Shown here: in pieces, positions 1 through 11,900 of the stretch
Numbering within the stretch: position 1 is the stretch's first letter
How the letters are laid out: each line of letters begins with the position of its first letter
Notes under the pieces: model-generated
The model's input: only the letters and a program-made list of their open reading frames with translations
Told to the model about the DNA's origin: nothing
Database searches by the model: none
Translations under genes and position numbers: made by a program
Source: Triplophysa rosa
Taxonomy: Eukaryota > Chordata > Actinopteri > Cypriniformes > Nemacheilidae
DNA: 64,000 bases
Direction of reading: 5' to 3'
NCBI RefSeq assembly: GCF_024868665.1
Contig: NC_079904.1
Coordinates: 19,951,591 to 20,015,590, forward strand

Positions 1-186
1 AAAAACAATGCTACCCACATCTTGGATGTACTGGAGAACTGTGGGTGAGTAAATTAGTAGCAATTTTTGGGTAAAGTAATGCATTAAGGAATATAAAATA
101 CAGTTAAAAAGACAATTTCCTTTTTAATTTAATATCATGAAAAGGCACAAATACCGGATGCAACATTTGTGTGCATGTTTTAATAT
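1..186 (+). repeat. 5' region of an unclassified transposon (copy 1)
   Basis: This stretch matches, with scattered substitutions and small indels, the reverse complement of 52540-52725. Both copies begin AAAAACAATG and share the phrase GAGTAAATTAGTAGCAATTT. In the other copy the similarity ends next to a reading frame starting MAEKQQKPDL, so this is the untranslated leader of the same element. It is cut off by the window edge, and no coding part is visible here. Confidence 0.6.
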
Positions 187-1098
187 ATGGCCTATAAGTA
201 ACAGCAACAAAAACAGTATAAAAGGAACAAAACGAAATAAATAACAGAAATACAAAATAACAGAAGAAATGAGGATATGGTAAAAAAAAACTGGCCCGCA
301 TCCTATTTATACTTTTGGAGTCTGGCCGTCAAAGAAAAGTAGTTGAAGACCCCTGGTGTACAGGCTTTTAAACCACTTAAGTGGTTTTAAACAGTTGCTT
401 TGACGCATTCAATGAAGATAGACAGCATCTAAACTGTGGGACGCGGCAAAACGCAACGCGAGGTCCAGTCTGGTGTAAACAGTCATGGGCTGAAGGCTGC
501 GTCGGTGAATCTGTCAGACCATGTTAAGTTCTCTTTCGTGCTTGAATGGATAAAACCATACAAGATTATGTCAGAAAGCCCGTTTTGTCTAGCATTTTCT
601 TAAGCAAGACTTCAAAGTGTAAAATAAAATCTTAAATGAATGCAAAGAGTTGTGAAAATGGGAGTGCGGTGATGGTCAGATCTGCGTACTGAGACAGCTC
701 TTAAAGGGGCCACGTTCTTAAACGTGCTGCTGTGACTCCTGTCACTAATGTTAATCAAAAAACAAAATAAAAGAAGAAATCGATGTGATTTTGTAGCTTT
801 AATGAGAATTCTTCTGCATTTAATTTATAATTTAGCATTAAAGACTGTAAAGTGTCTGAGAACTTCCTTCAATTTCTGTATATTTCATGATAGCTCTCAA
901 TTATATTGTTGAATGGCTATAATTAATGTTAAAATAATCAATTTAATAGAGACATCAGTTACAGTACTAATATCAAAATGTTTTCTTTCATTCATAAAAT
1001 GACGCTGTTAAAGAAATATGTTATTTCTACATCAATTTGAAGAATAAATGTGAAATTATTAAAATGTAAAAGTATATTTTAAAATATTATTATTATGT
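187..1098. other. AT-rich interval without a recognisable gene
   Basis: I see no open frame with protein-like composition and no exon signals that fit begain. An 18-bp perfect palindrome (AAACCACTT/AAGTGGTTT) lies at 370-387. The interval probably includes the body of the hAT remnant whose end lies at 1099-1171. Confidence 0.4.
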
Positions 1099-1171
1099 GT
1101 GATTAATCGTGATTAATCACAGAAAATGTGTGATTAATCCGATTCATTTTTTTAATCGATTGACAGCACTA
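1099..1171. repeat. hAT transposon terminal remnant
   Basis: Repeated GATTAATC motifs lead to the terminus GATTGACAGCACTA. This resembles the right end of common fish hAT elements, which read TAGTGCTGTCAATC from outside. No matching left end could be paired, so it is listed as a remnant. Confidence 0.45.
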
Positions 1172-1212
1172 GTAAAAACCATTCTGCTCACTTATTAGGA
1201 TAAAACAATATA

Positions 1213-1444
1213 GGCCCGGTTTAACAGGCTTAAGGCTAGTCTCAGACTAAAAGGAATGTGTGACCTGTCTTTACTGAATATAACTTGCCCAGAAATATCT
1301 TAAAATATATCATTTTCATTGTTTTGTCTCAAGATGCACACCAGTAATGTATTCTAAGGCATTTTTATAAAAGCGACATTAATATCTTAATTCAATTATG
1401 GCATAGTCCTGACTTAAACTAAGCCGTGTCTGTCAAACCGGGCC
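1213..1444. mobile_element. Short TIR element (GGCCCGGTTT family MITE)
   Basis: A 232-bp element begins GGCCCGGTTT and ends AAACCGGGCC. Possible 3-bp duplications (ATA) flank it at 1210-1212 and 1445-1447. Its interior shares the phrase ATCTTAAAATATATCA and the TTGTCTCAAGATGCACAC block with the element at 18358-18595, so the two are diverged members of one family. It has no coding capacity. Confidence 0.7.
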
Positions 1445-1689
1445 ATAGTGATTTAACTTTTGCAAGACACTTTTTGCTGTGGAAAGGCCATATGCGAGGG
1501 AGTTTCAATGTCCATGAATATTGATTTGTTTCACACCTGAGGAGTTAAGACCCAACCCTAATGGGCTATCAAGATGGAATATTCTGAAGCAAAGAATGTG
1601 AGAAGAAACCATTTATTATCGAAGTTTCTTTTTCTAAAGTGAGAGTGAAAGTAAGCTTTTTCTCTTTGTATAAGACCGTCTGAAGATCC

Positions 1690-2207
1690 TCCGCACATGT
1701 GCTGTGTGACATCACCCAAATGTGCAGTAAAATCGACATTTGATGAGGAATCCTGCTGTTTTGTTGTGTGCCTTTGTTTGGGGGCGGTGACTATGTGCGT
1801 GTCATGGTGTTTGGAGGTGGTGACTATGTGCGTGTCATGGATACGCCAGGCTCTCTCAGCACACAAACACCACGAGAACCATCCACGGAATTCTAATCAC
1901 TCTAACCTGCTGCTCATCAGCCCCTAATCACTCACCCAGCATATGAGCACCTCACTCCCCTTCAGTCAGCATCTTGTCTCGAATACGAACGGACTCAATC
2001 TGCCAGTTTACCTGCTAGCACTTACCTTATTCTCCCACAATGAATCATCCAAGTCATCCGGGTCTTTTATCGAGCCCAGCGTCCACAATCTCCTGTAAAG
2101 CACAGGACATCCTCAGATTCTTCATGATACCTGTGTTCTCTACACGTTGTGTCAATAAACATACCAAAGTCATTCACCATCGACTTCTCTTAGTGGTTCT
2201 GTTACAG
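1690..2207 (+). repeat. Possible solo LTR
   Basis: The stretch contains a duplicated GTGACTATGTGCGTGTCATG phrase (1788 and 1820 region), a CT-rich middle, and an AATAAA at 2154-2159 about 50 bases before TCTGTTACA. That layout (TG...CA ends, poly-A signal near the 3' end) suits an LTR. No second LTR or internal region is visible and the exact ends are uncertain. Confidence 0.3.
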
Positions 2208-2890
2208 TGCATGTCTAAAAGTGAGTAAAAGTCTACTGTGGTGTGTCTCGTTCTGTGGTTACAATCCTGTGGTAATTATGGCAGAAATGACTGTAATACC
2301 AGAAAGTACCCCAAGAATATTTACAGAAATACTACATCTCATACAATGAAATCCCGTGGTTAAGCGTCCCAAAAAAGACCACACAATACTACAATAATTA
2401 AATTTCACAGTCTAGTCTGCTCCTATTTTAACCTTTGAACTCAACCAGTAAGGCTGACCATTACAATGTAAGGCAGGTTGGTCCTCATTGCTCACATTTG
2501 TAGAAAGGGAACACTTCAAAAAAGTATATATCATTCAGGTACATTCAGGTTATTTTCAAACATACTGTGATTTGGAATGCAGTAATTAATTCCTGCAAAC
2601 AATTTTGATGAATATACAGTACTATGCAAATTGGGACAAATTGATTGTTTCACGCCTGGAGAATGCAAAGTGTGTGGGAGTCAGTCGATCTCCTTAGTTC
2701 ACTGTAAAATAAATGTTATAAATTGACATTGTAAAAGATACTGTAAAATATTGTGAGAGGTAATGAACGAGGGTGCTGGTGAAAGATGTAGCAACTGATT
2801 AAAAATGAAAAGGAAACAAAGAAAGCATTTAAGACCGTCCAGTGAGTGCTGGATTGGAAGAAATATTTTTTGTTAATGTGTTTCCCACAG

Positions 2891-2957
2891 AATACAGAGC
2901 AGTTACTCAGCACTGCAGAGGATCAACCAGGACTTAGAGGACAAAATTCACCAAAAT
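2891..2957 (+). CDS. begain: begain exon a (coiled coil)
   Basis: The acceptor TTTCCCACAG precedes the exon and the donor GTAAGT follows. It encodes [18 protein letters not shown] plus IHQN after one base carried over from the previous exon. It ends in phase 0. Confidence 0.9.
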
Positions 2958-5900
2958 GTAAGTGCACATGAATGTGTTTTTTGCCTAGACAAATTACTTG
3001 TTGTGTTTAGCGTACAATGGCAGAAAATTTAGTGAGAGTTGATTTTAAAATCAATGCACAACCATTGGTGCAGCTGAGGTTAATTACAGCCCATTACAAA
3101 CATGTCCGCCTTTACATGACAATGTTACAGTGAATGTATTATACAAGCCAAATATGCATCACAGTTAATGTTAATGTGAAGCTTGAAAAAAATGAACCTT
3201 TCTGCCGTTGTACATTGTATGACCATGCCTCATTAGAATTTTGCTTTACTCTGAATTTATTACCTATAGATGTTTTAGCACACAGTTGCATCAATGATTG
3301 CCTAAATAATCTATTGGTACAATATAAACAGTCCTACCCCCTTCCTTATTAACATGTGGTATAAAGACATGTGCTTATTGCAGTTGGATTGCCATAAAGA
3401 TATCATAGGCCTCAAAACCACATGGCCCACATGCTGAGTTATTCACACTGTTGATCTGTGTGAATGTTTATATTGTATTTACACTAGTGGTGTATTAGGG
3501 CCTTAGAATTGTAAAGGCATTGTTAAAAAGATTTTTCTCGCACCAGTCACAGACCCATGATGATGAGAAACGAGCTCTCAGCAGAGAAATCATCGTCCTT
3601 AACAATCACCTAATGGAAGCTAAGATGACCATTGAGAAACTGAGAGAGGATAATGTAAGAGAAATCATAACAATATGAATTTTTAAATATATTAGGACTT
3701 AATGGAACTCCATTGGAGGATTATTTGCCATTACCTAATGTTCTTTTTGTTCCACTATTCTCAATAGGATTTATATAGGAAAGACTGTAACCTAGCTGCC
3801 CAACTCTTGCAGTGCAATAAGTCTCACTACAGAGCCCAATTATCTGAGGTGAGTTAGCATGTATCAAGACTTTACATCATAAATATGCAGACTGCACTGC
3901 GTCAACAGTAAAACAATAAAATGAACACTTTCCACCGCAGATCAATAAACACTGTGAGCCATTATTTTCATATGTAATATACAAGAAATAATATTTATTT
4001 ACAGTAATACTATTTATTGTAAAACACCAAAGTGTGTATTTACAAGTTACAAGTGTTGCCTTGTATTTAATTGTTCTAAGACAGAGGTTCTGAACATTTT
4101 TTGGCCAGCGCCCCCCTCTCCATTATCCAGGTCCCTTACCGCCCCCGCCAAAAATGAATGGGCTGAATTTCTTTTCTGACCATTATTATTCTTTTATTAT
4201 TATTATTACTAATAGCGAACAGGGTCTTTCCCTGGTGAGACGCAGGAGAAGCCCGGCCCGGAGTCACCCCACAGAGCCCAGCACCTCAGAGCACCAGAAG
4301 CTCCACCAGAGCAGTCCAAAAGACGCGGGTGAAATGGCCCCCAGCCAGTAAACAGAGAGAGTGGCACCAGTTTGGAGAGGATATCGCCTGTATAATATCA
4401 AGCATGGGGAAGGGGATTTTGAGAGCCTCCTGCAAGCTATGTTCACCAACATCGTAAGTTTTGGAGTTGAGCGTTTTGGACATGAGGAGGAGAAGTCCAG
4501 CAAAGCGCCTTACATCATGAATCGAAGAGCAGCAACGATCCATAAGCTTCGACAAGAGCTCCGGGCCCTTACAAGACGTTTCAAGAGCGCAGAGGAGGAG
4601 GAGCACCACCACTTGCGGAGCTCCGCACCATCCTCAGAAAAAAAGCTCATGATACTGCAGAGGGCAGAGTGGCATAGGAGACGGGGCAGGGAGAGAGCGA
4701 TGAAAAGAGCCGCTTTCATAGCTAACCCCTTCGGCTTTACAATGGAATTGCTTGGCAGCAAGCGGAGCGGACACCTCACATGCAGGATCCTCTGCAAAAC
4801 CAGGAATTGGAACACCAGAGTGCCCTTCTGTGTCATCGAGCCCCATAAGTCAACTTCGATTTGAGCGAGCTGAGCCTGAAAAAGATCCAAGAAGTGGTGA
4901 AAGCAGCCAGAGCCAGCTCAGCTCCTGGAATGAGTGAAGTACCATACAAGGTTTACAAATGCTGCCCAGAATTGCTATATTGCCTCTAGAAACTGTTGCG
5001 TATAATATTGCACAAAGGGATTGTTTCCAAGCAATGGAGGTATGCTGAAGGGGTGTGGATCTTGAAGGAAGAAAATTCCACAAACCATGAGCAGTTCAGA
5101 TCCATCTCTTTGCTTAGTATCGAATACAAGATCTCTTTCAGCAGCGTATCTCGACGGCTGACCGAATTCCTGCTAAAGAACAACTCTATTGATACGTCAG
5201 TGCAGAAGGGAGGGACTCCAGGGATAGGTTGCCTGGAACATACATGAGCAGTTACACAGTTGATAAGAGGCATGCGAAGGGAAAGGAGATCTGGTTGTGC
5301 TGTGGCAAGACCTGGCAAATGCGTACGATTCAATACCACACAAGTAGTTGGTAGAGACTACGTTGAATAGGCACCATGTTCCAAGCAAGGCTAAGGACCT
5401 CATTTTGGACTATTATAACAACTTCAGATTGAGAGTTACATCTGGGCCAGTGGCATCAAGTTGGCACCAGCTGTTGAAGGGCATTATATCCAGGTGCACA
5501 ATATCAGTCACTCCTTTTTCCCTTGCTATGAACATGATAATGAAGGCTGCAGAGGTGGAGTGCAGAGGCCCTTTAGCAAGGCCTGGTGTGTGGCTGCCCC
5601 CCATTAGAGCCTACATGGATGACCTCACTGTTTCTACATCCTCGGTACCAGGAAGTATATGGATACTTCAAGGTTTGGAGAGGCTCATCAAGTGGGCGAG
5701 AATGAGTTTCAAGCCCACGAAATCCAGATCACTAGTTTCACTAGCGTGGCAGGGTGTCCGACAAGTTCCACTTCAACCTAGATGGCACAATGATACCATT
5801 CATCACTGAGAAGCCAGTCAAGAGCTCTTTGACCAGAGCCTTAGAGACGTGACAGCTGTCAAGTCCTCCATTAAGTAGTTAGATAGCTGGTTCTACAGAG

Positions 5901-8900
5901 TGGACAATTCAGGGCTAATAGGAAAATTAAAGTCATGGATTTACCAATATGGCATCCTGCCCCGCATTCTCTGCCCCCTGCTAGTGTATGAAGTGCCAGT
6001 CACATCAGTAGAGGCAATGGAAAGGAAGATCAGCGGATACCTTCGTAGGTGGCTGGGATTGCTGTGCTGTATGGGAGGGACAACATTCTGCAGCTACCAT
6101 TTAAAAGCGTTATGGAAGAGTTCAAGGTATCCCATATTAGTGAGGCAATGCAGTACCGAGACTCAAAAGGCCAAAAAGTCTCAGCGGCCGGCATTAAAAT
6201 CCGCAATGGCAGGAAATGGAGTGCCACTAGGGACCTGAAGGCGACAGAAGCAAGGCTGAGGCACAAGGCATGGGTGGGGAACGTGGCAAATGGGAGAGCA
6301 GGCTTTGGGAGTTTTCCATCACCGAAGTACAGCAAGGCTCAGTGCAAGGAGAGAATGTGGCTTGTTCAGGAGGAGGTGAGAGCAGCTGTGGGAGAAATTA
6401 GATCAAGCAGAATGGCAGGTATGAGACAGCAGGGGGCTTGGATGAGATGGGTCAGTGCGATGGAGCGTAATCTTACCTGGAGTGACATCTGGCAGGCAGA
6501 GCCCCAACACATAATATTCCTGATCCCAGCCCGGCAAATCTCCAACTTTGCGAAAAGGCTGATGCACCTTCCTGTCCACTCTACTCTGGGAGAGGAACTC
6601 TTGAGCACATCCTGACCAGCTGCCCTGGGGGATGGCCGATACTGCTGGTGACACGACCAGGTGCTGAAGGTAGTGGCGGAGTGTTTCTCCTCAGCCATAA
6701 CAAAGTGCAGGCACCACCACCCATATGTTATCATAAAAGCAGGAGAGAAGCCCAAACCACAGCAGAGAGTTTCTGAAGGTCTGCTGGCATCAGCACAGGA
6801 CACACGGCTGATGGTCGACCTAGACAGACAACTCAAGTTCCCGGCACACATCGTAGTGACATCATTGCGACCTGACATCATCATTCTATCAGAGGCCACA
6901 AAACAGCTTGCCCTGATTGAATTGACAGTGCCCTGGGATGAACGGTTGGAAGAAGCATTTGAAAGGAAGAATATTAAGTACCATGGACTAGTGGTAGAAT
7001 GCCGGAGGCAGGGGTGGAGAGAAAACTGTCACCCAGTAGAAGTAGGATGCAGAGGTTTTGCTGGGCACTCTCTCTACAGAGCCTACACCCGGCTGGGCAT
7101 GAGCGGGCCGTTGAAGAGAACAGCCATCAGAGCTGCAACAAAAGCAGCAGAGAGAGCTTCTAGATGGCTGTGGATAAAGAGAGGAGATCCCTGGGCTAAT
7201 GCTGCTGGGACGCAAGTCGGGGCTTGATCAACCCCGGCTGGGTCGCCTGGGCGAGGGTGTATGACGTTGTGAGACCCGAAACACTCGATGAACCCAGGAT
7301 ACATCACTGATGATACATCCCAGGGTATCCGTAGGACGTATCAGTCACCTGTATAAGCCAAATAACAGATTTGAATTGACTGGCCAGTTGGAATACTGTT
7401 ACTATAGTTTTCCAGAGAGCAAAAAAAAGCCATGTGAAGTAGAAATAGTATATAAATGTTATAGTATTTCCCCCGTTACAAATGCCAATCAAAGTAGATA
7501 TTGTCACAGCTGACCATGAGGAGACAAAGGCTAACGTGCACACACAGGTTTATTCCACAGTCAATTATCCACAATCAGGTAAGCATTCTACACACAGGAA
7601 TCCGAACTGGTAAGTAATCCAAAACAGGTATAAAACAGGTGAGTAATCCAAAACAGGTAAACACACAAAATCAGAGGTCAAACTAGTTAAACCACGGGAA
7701 ACAACAACTAGACCTGACAATCGGATAGTGAAAACAGGAGCTGGTGTAATCAGAGTTGTGCAATGAATTATGGGAAGTGGAGTCCAGGGGCGGGATCAAA
7801 AGTCTGGGGATTGTGAACGGGGCAGAGGGATAACGGGTTCTGATGCAGGAGGCATTGTCGAAGTGGGAACTGAGTCTGTGACAGTACCCCCCCCCTTCAG
7901 GGTCTGCTCCATCGGACCTCTCAGCATGGCTAGGACGGCCATGGGGACAAGGTGCAGGACGGTCAGGGTGAGAAGAGTGGAACTCACAAAGCAGGAGTCC
8001 AACATGTCAGCCTGGGCACAGAAAGAGCATTCCTCTAGCCCATACCCCTCCCAGTCCACCAGGTACTCCAAGCAGCTGCCTCGTCTTCTGGAGACCCGGA
8101 TGTTCTCCACTCTATAGATGTGTTGGGCTTCGTCAATTGCCGGAGGAGGAGGGAGCGCCATCGCTGCATCAGGTTCTTTGGAGGGAAGTGGAAGAGGATC
8201 AATGAAGACATGAAATGATGGCAAGATGCGATAGTGTGGTGGTAGCTGAAGGCGGTAAGTGACGGGGTTGATTTGACGTTCAATGAGGAAGGGACCATTG
8301 AATTTAGGACAGGGCTGCCACAGATGGATGTCCCGGGTTGAGAGCCAGACCTTTTACCCGGGCTGGAACTGTGGTGTGAGGGACCAATCTGCTTTGGCCT
8401 GGCTCTTCTGTCTGCAGACAGCCCTGTTCAGGTTGATGTGCATACTCGGCCCAGGCGAGGAATTGATGTCAGCTGTGCTGCTGGTTGTGACAATATGATC
8501 TCAGGTACCTCCCTATCACCTGGATCTACCGCTCAGTCTGGCAGTTGGCTTGAGGTTGGTATCCAGATGTTAAGCTTACTCCCAATAGACTGAAGAAAGT
8601 CCTCCATACTTGGGAAGTGAATTGTGGACCCCGATTTGACATCACATCCTCAGGGACTCCAAAATGTCAAAACACCTGATTAAAATGGGCCTCTGTGTTG
8701 GGAAGTTGCCATAGAGGGATGAGCTTGCAAGAATTTGCAGATCGGCATGGAAGAAAATTTTTCCCTCAGGACGTCATGACGGAGCTGGCTGATTCCGAGA
8801 AGCTTCTCATATCTGTTCCTCCGGAGTCCATTGAATGGGGCTTACCACCATGGCTGGGGGAAGTATGGGGTCTATGGTTCAGGTGAGTGAACACGGGAGA

Positions 8901-11900
8901 GGGCATCTGCATTAAGATTCTGAGGGCCTGGGCTCTAGGTTACTGGGAAGCAAAACTGAGTGAAAAACAGTGCCCATCTAGCCTGCCATGAGTTGAGGAG
9001 CTTGGCTTCTTGCAGGTACTCTAGGATTTATACTCTGTAGATTTATTACAGTGAATGGGTGGTTAGCCCCCTCCAACCAGTGATGCAACTCCTCTAGTGC
9101 CATCTTGATGGCAAGAAGCTCTCGGTTGGGGCTCCGCCGGGGACAGCTTACGGGAAAAATAGGAATATGGACCCTGCTGCTGGGAACACACAGCACCTTC
9201 CGCTGTGGTGGAAGCATTTACTTCGACGACGAAGGGGAGATCTGGGTTCGGGTGACACAGGGTAGGTGCCATGCAGAATGCTTCCTAGAGCTGCTGGAAG
9301 GTGTGGAGAGCTTTGCGTGTCCAGGACAGATATTTGGGCCGGTTATGAAGCAAAGAGGTGAGTGGTGCTGAACTTGGCGATGAAATGACGGAAGTTTGCG
9401 AAACCCAGAAATCTTTGGAGGTCACGGATGGATTTGGGTTGTGGCCAGACTGCTTCCACCTTCCTCTGGTCCATCTGCACTGACTCGCTGGAATTGTCAC
9501 TTTTCCAGTTTCAGGATTGTTGAGTAGAACTAAAAGAAAGGGCATGACTTGGCATTCATAACAGCCTGAGGGGGTTATGAAAGCTGTTTCCACTCATCAC
9601 ATCTTCGGATGTGAATAAAATTGCAAGCACAACTCAGGTCCAACTTAGAGAAGATAACTGAACCTCTTAACTACTCTGGGGTGGCAGGGACCAGAGAAAG
9701 GGGGTACCGGAACTTTTTGGTATGAGTATTGAGTGTCCTGTTATCAATGCAATGCAATGGCCATCTGTTTCGGGATAGACAGAGAATATACTTAACCTTT
9801 AGAAAGAACTGCCCCAGGTAGCATGGCACAGTCCCATGGCCGATGAAGGGGGAGTTGAGTTACTTTAGCTTTGCTGAATATGTCCTGGAATGCCCTGTTC
9901 TTGGGGGGATCTGGACAGAGGTCGAAACAATTGAATTTTCCATAAACAGCTAATGGAGAAATGTGTAGTCTGGGGGTGAGGAGACCGCCTGGATGCTCTG
10001 CATACAGTTCTGGTTTCTTTCTTCTCCCCAGCTAGAATTTCGCCTATTTTCTAATATATGGCAGGGTTGTGTTGTTGGAGCCAGGGTCGTCCCAGGATGA
10101 CGTCGGAAGTGGAGCCCTCCTAGCACCCAGAAACAGATCTCCTCAGAATGGCCGTCTCTGAAACGAAGCTTGATTGTGGGGGAGTGAAAGCAAATTCGGC
10201 CCCGACCCAACAGTTTTCCATGGATCCTGTGTATCCTGGGTCCCCCACAGCACCCCGCCCCCTGCACCTTTCACTGTAAAAATTATGCTTTTAGAACTAT
10301 TTTAGTTGTTAAAGTTAATGATCTTATTAAAAGTCAGATTCAAAAGATTTCATTTTTTATGCCTCGTGTGAGTGTGTGCACTGTATATTTTGTGTGTTTT
10401 GTGTGAATGAGAGTGTATCTATTCACTTCTCTTGATACCTTTTCTATTTAATGTATTGCTTATAGTTAACATGTTTTCATGTACAGCTGCTTTGTAACAA
10501 TGAAAATTGTAAAAAGCGCTATATAAATAAAAGTTTAGTTGAGTTTTTAGCCAGGATTTATTGTTTTTATTTATTTTTGCAGTAATTTTACAGTAACACA
10601 GGCACCACATTTTGGATGAGTTTATCTCACTTTTTATATGTAAATTGAAAAAAGCAAGCACCATCATGAATAATTGACTTAAGTCAGCTGCAGAAACGTT
10701 TTTTTTTTTGCAGTTTGTTCTCTTCATACATATAGAGAGACTGGACCAATGGACTAATGTAAATGAAATGAAACACGCTTCTTCACCAAACTTCCCAGCA
10801 TGTGAAAACATATTTATATATAACATCAATAGTTATCATCAATATTATTTTTGGTAATAAACAAGAGTTACACGCTGTATGCTGCTCAAAATTCTCTTAT
10901 ATCTTGCTTACTGCTTCTAGACATTTTGAGCTATGCAATTATTACACTCTCATCTCTGTCATATGGATTTCAATAGCAGTCAGGCTTTTTCCACTTTACA
11001 CTCAATTTCTCTATCTCTCTGTGTCCCACTTTATCTCAGTTACCTGCAGAATTTCAGGAGCGTGTAAGCTTGCACATGGAGGGTTCCGCCCTTTGCCACT
11101 CCCCATATGCCGACACAGTGCCTACCTCTATTATTGCCAAGGTCCTGGAAAAACCAGACAAGGTTTGCAGCATTCAAGCCTCTCGTTCACCTAGCCCACA
11201 ACCCCAGGAACGTCAGGGCTTTCTTGTGGGCACAAGCCTTGTAGGTAGCACTGAGCGTCTTGGTCTCCGAGCCACATACAAATCTGACCTGTACAACAGT
11301 GACACAGCACTTTATTGCCCTGATGAACGAAGGCGAGAGCGCAGACCTAGCATGGACCTCCATGGGCAGCGGAATGTCTATGAACCCCAGAACTCCACCG
11401 ATAGCAATCCAGAAGAGGGTTCCATGTCCATACAGCCTAGTTTTTCTCAGGACCACTTCCAAAAGTTTACCACCTCTCTGAGAGGTGGCAGCAGCTCCTA
11501 CTCCAGCTTTAGTGGAGGAGGGTCAGAAGATAAGGGTCAGGATCCTCCTAGTAGTGCTGCATCTTCTCCACGTCACCATGCTCTTTACATGGAATGGAGG
11601 GATGGTGTTGAATATGAGCACAAAAGCGACTCCTCCTGGGAGAGGGAGAGTCCAAGTGCCTTTACTAAGGCCCATACTTTTCAACCACCTGAGTCCAGCC
11701 ATCATCAGAATGGTAGCTCACCCATCTACAGCAGAACCATGTCCTCTTGTTATAGTGAACCCTATGAGCCCCTGCCACCTTCAACCTCACCGAGTATCAC
11801 CTATGGAGACAGTCGTCGTGGAAGTGCTTTTGCTCCTGAGGAAGAAGAGCCGATTGGTCGATGGAGGCAACTGAGTGTGGAGGACCTGAGTGCTCACACA

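Larger units (their letters stand above)
7502..10262 (-). mobile_element. Ty3/gypsy chromovirus-type LTR retrotransposon, 5'-truncated and decayed
   Basis: It reads right to left. Beside the 3' LTR (7502-7883) lies a polypurine tract on the minus strand (about 7884-7900). Upstream in minus sense come a chromodomain ([15 protein letters not shown], about 8015-8119) at the integrase C-terminus, integrase remnants, an RNase H-like stretch ([18 protein letters not shown], 9063-9272), reverse transcriptase remnants around 9285-9600, and an aspartic-protease-like part near 10100-10260. Gag and the 5' LTR are missing; the element stops abruptly at about 10262. Many frameshifts and stops are present. 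It is antisense to begain. Confidence 0.78.

Noticed and set aside
370..387. Perfect 18-bp palindrome AAACCACTT/AAGTGGTTT
   Set aside because: A single short palindrome in AT-rich sequence with no flanking duplication or partner; likely chance.
4264..4890. Minus-strand open frames over the RLE element
   Set aside because: They are shadows of the + strand reverse-transcriptase pieces, which carry recognisable motifs in order.
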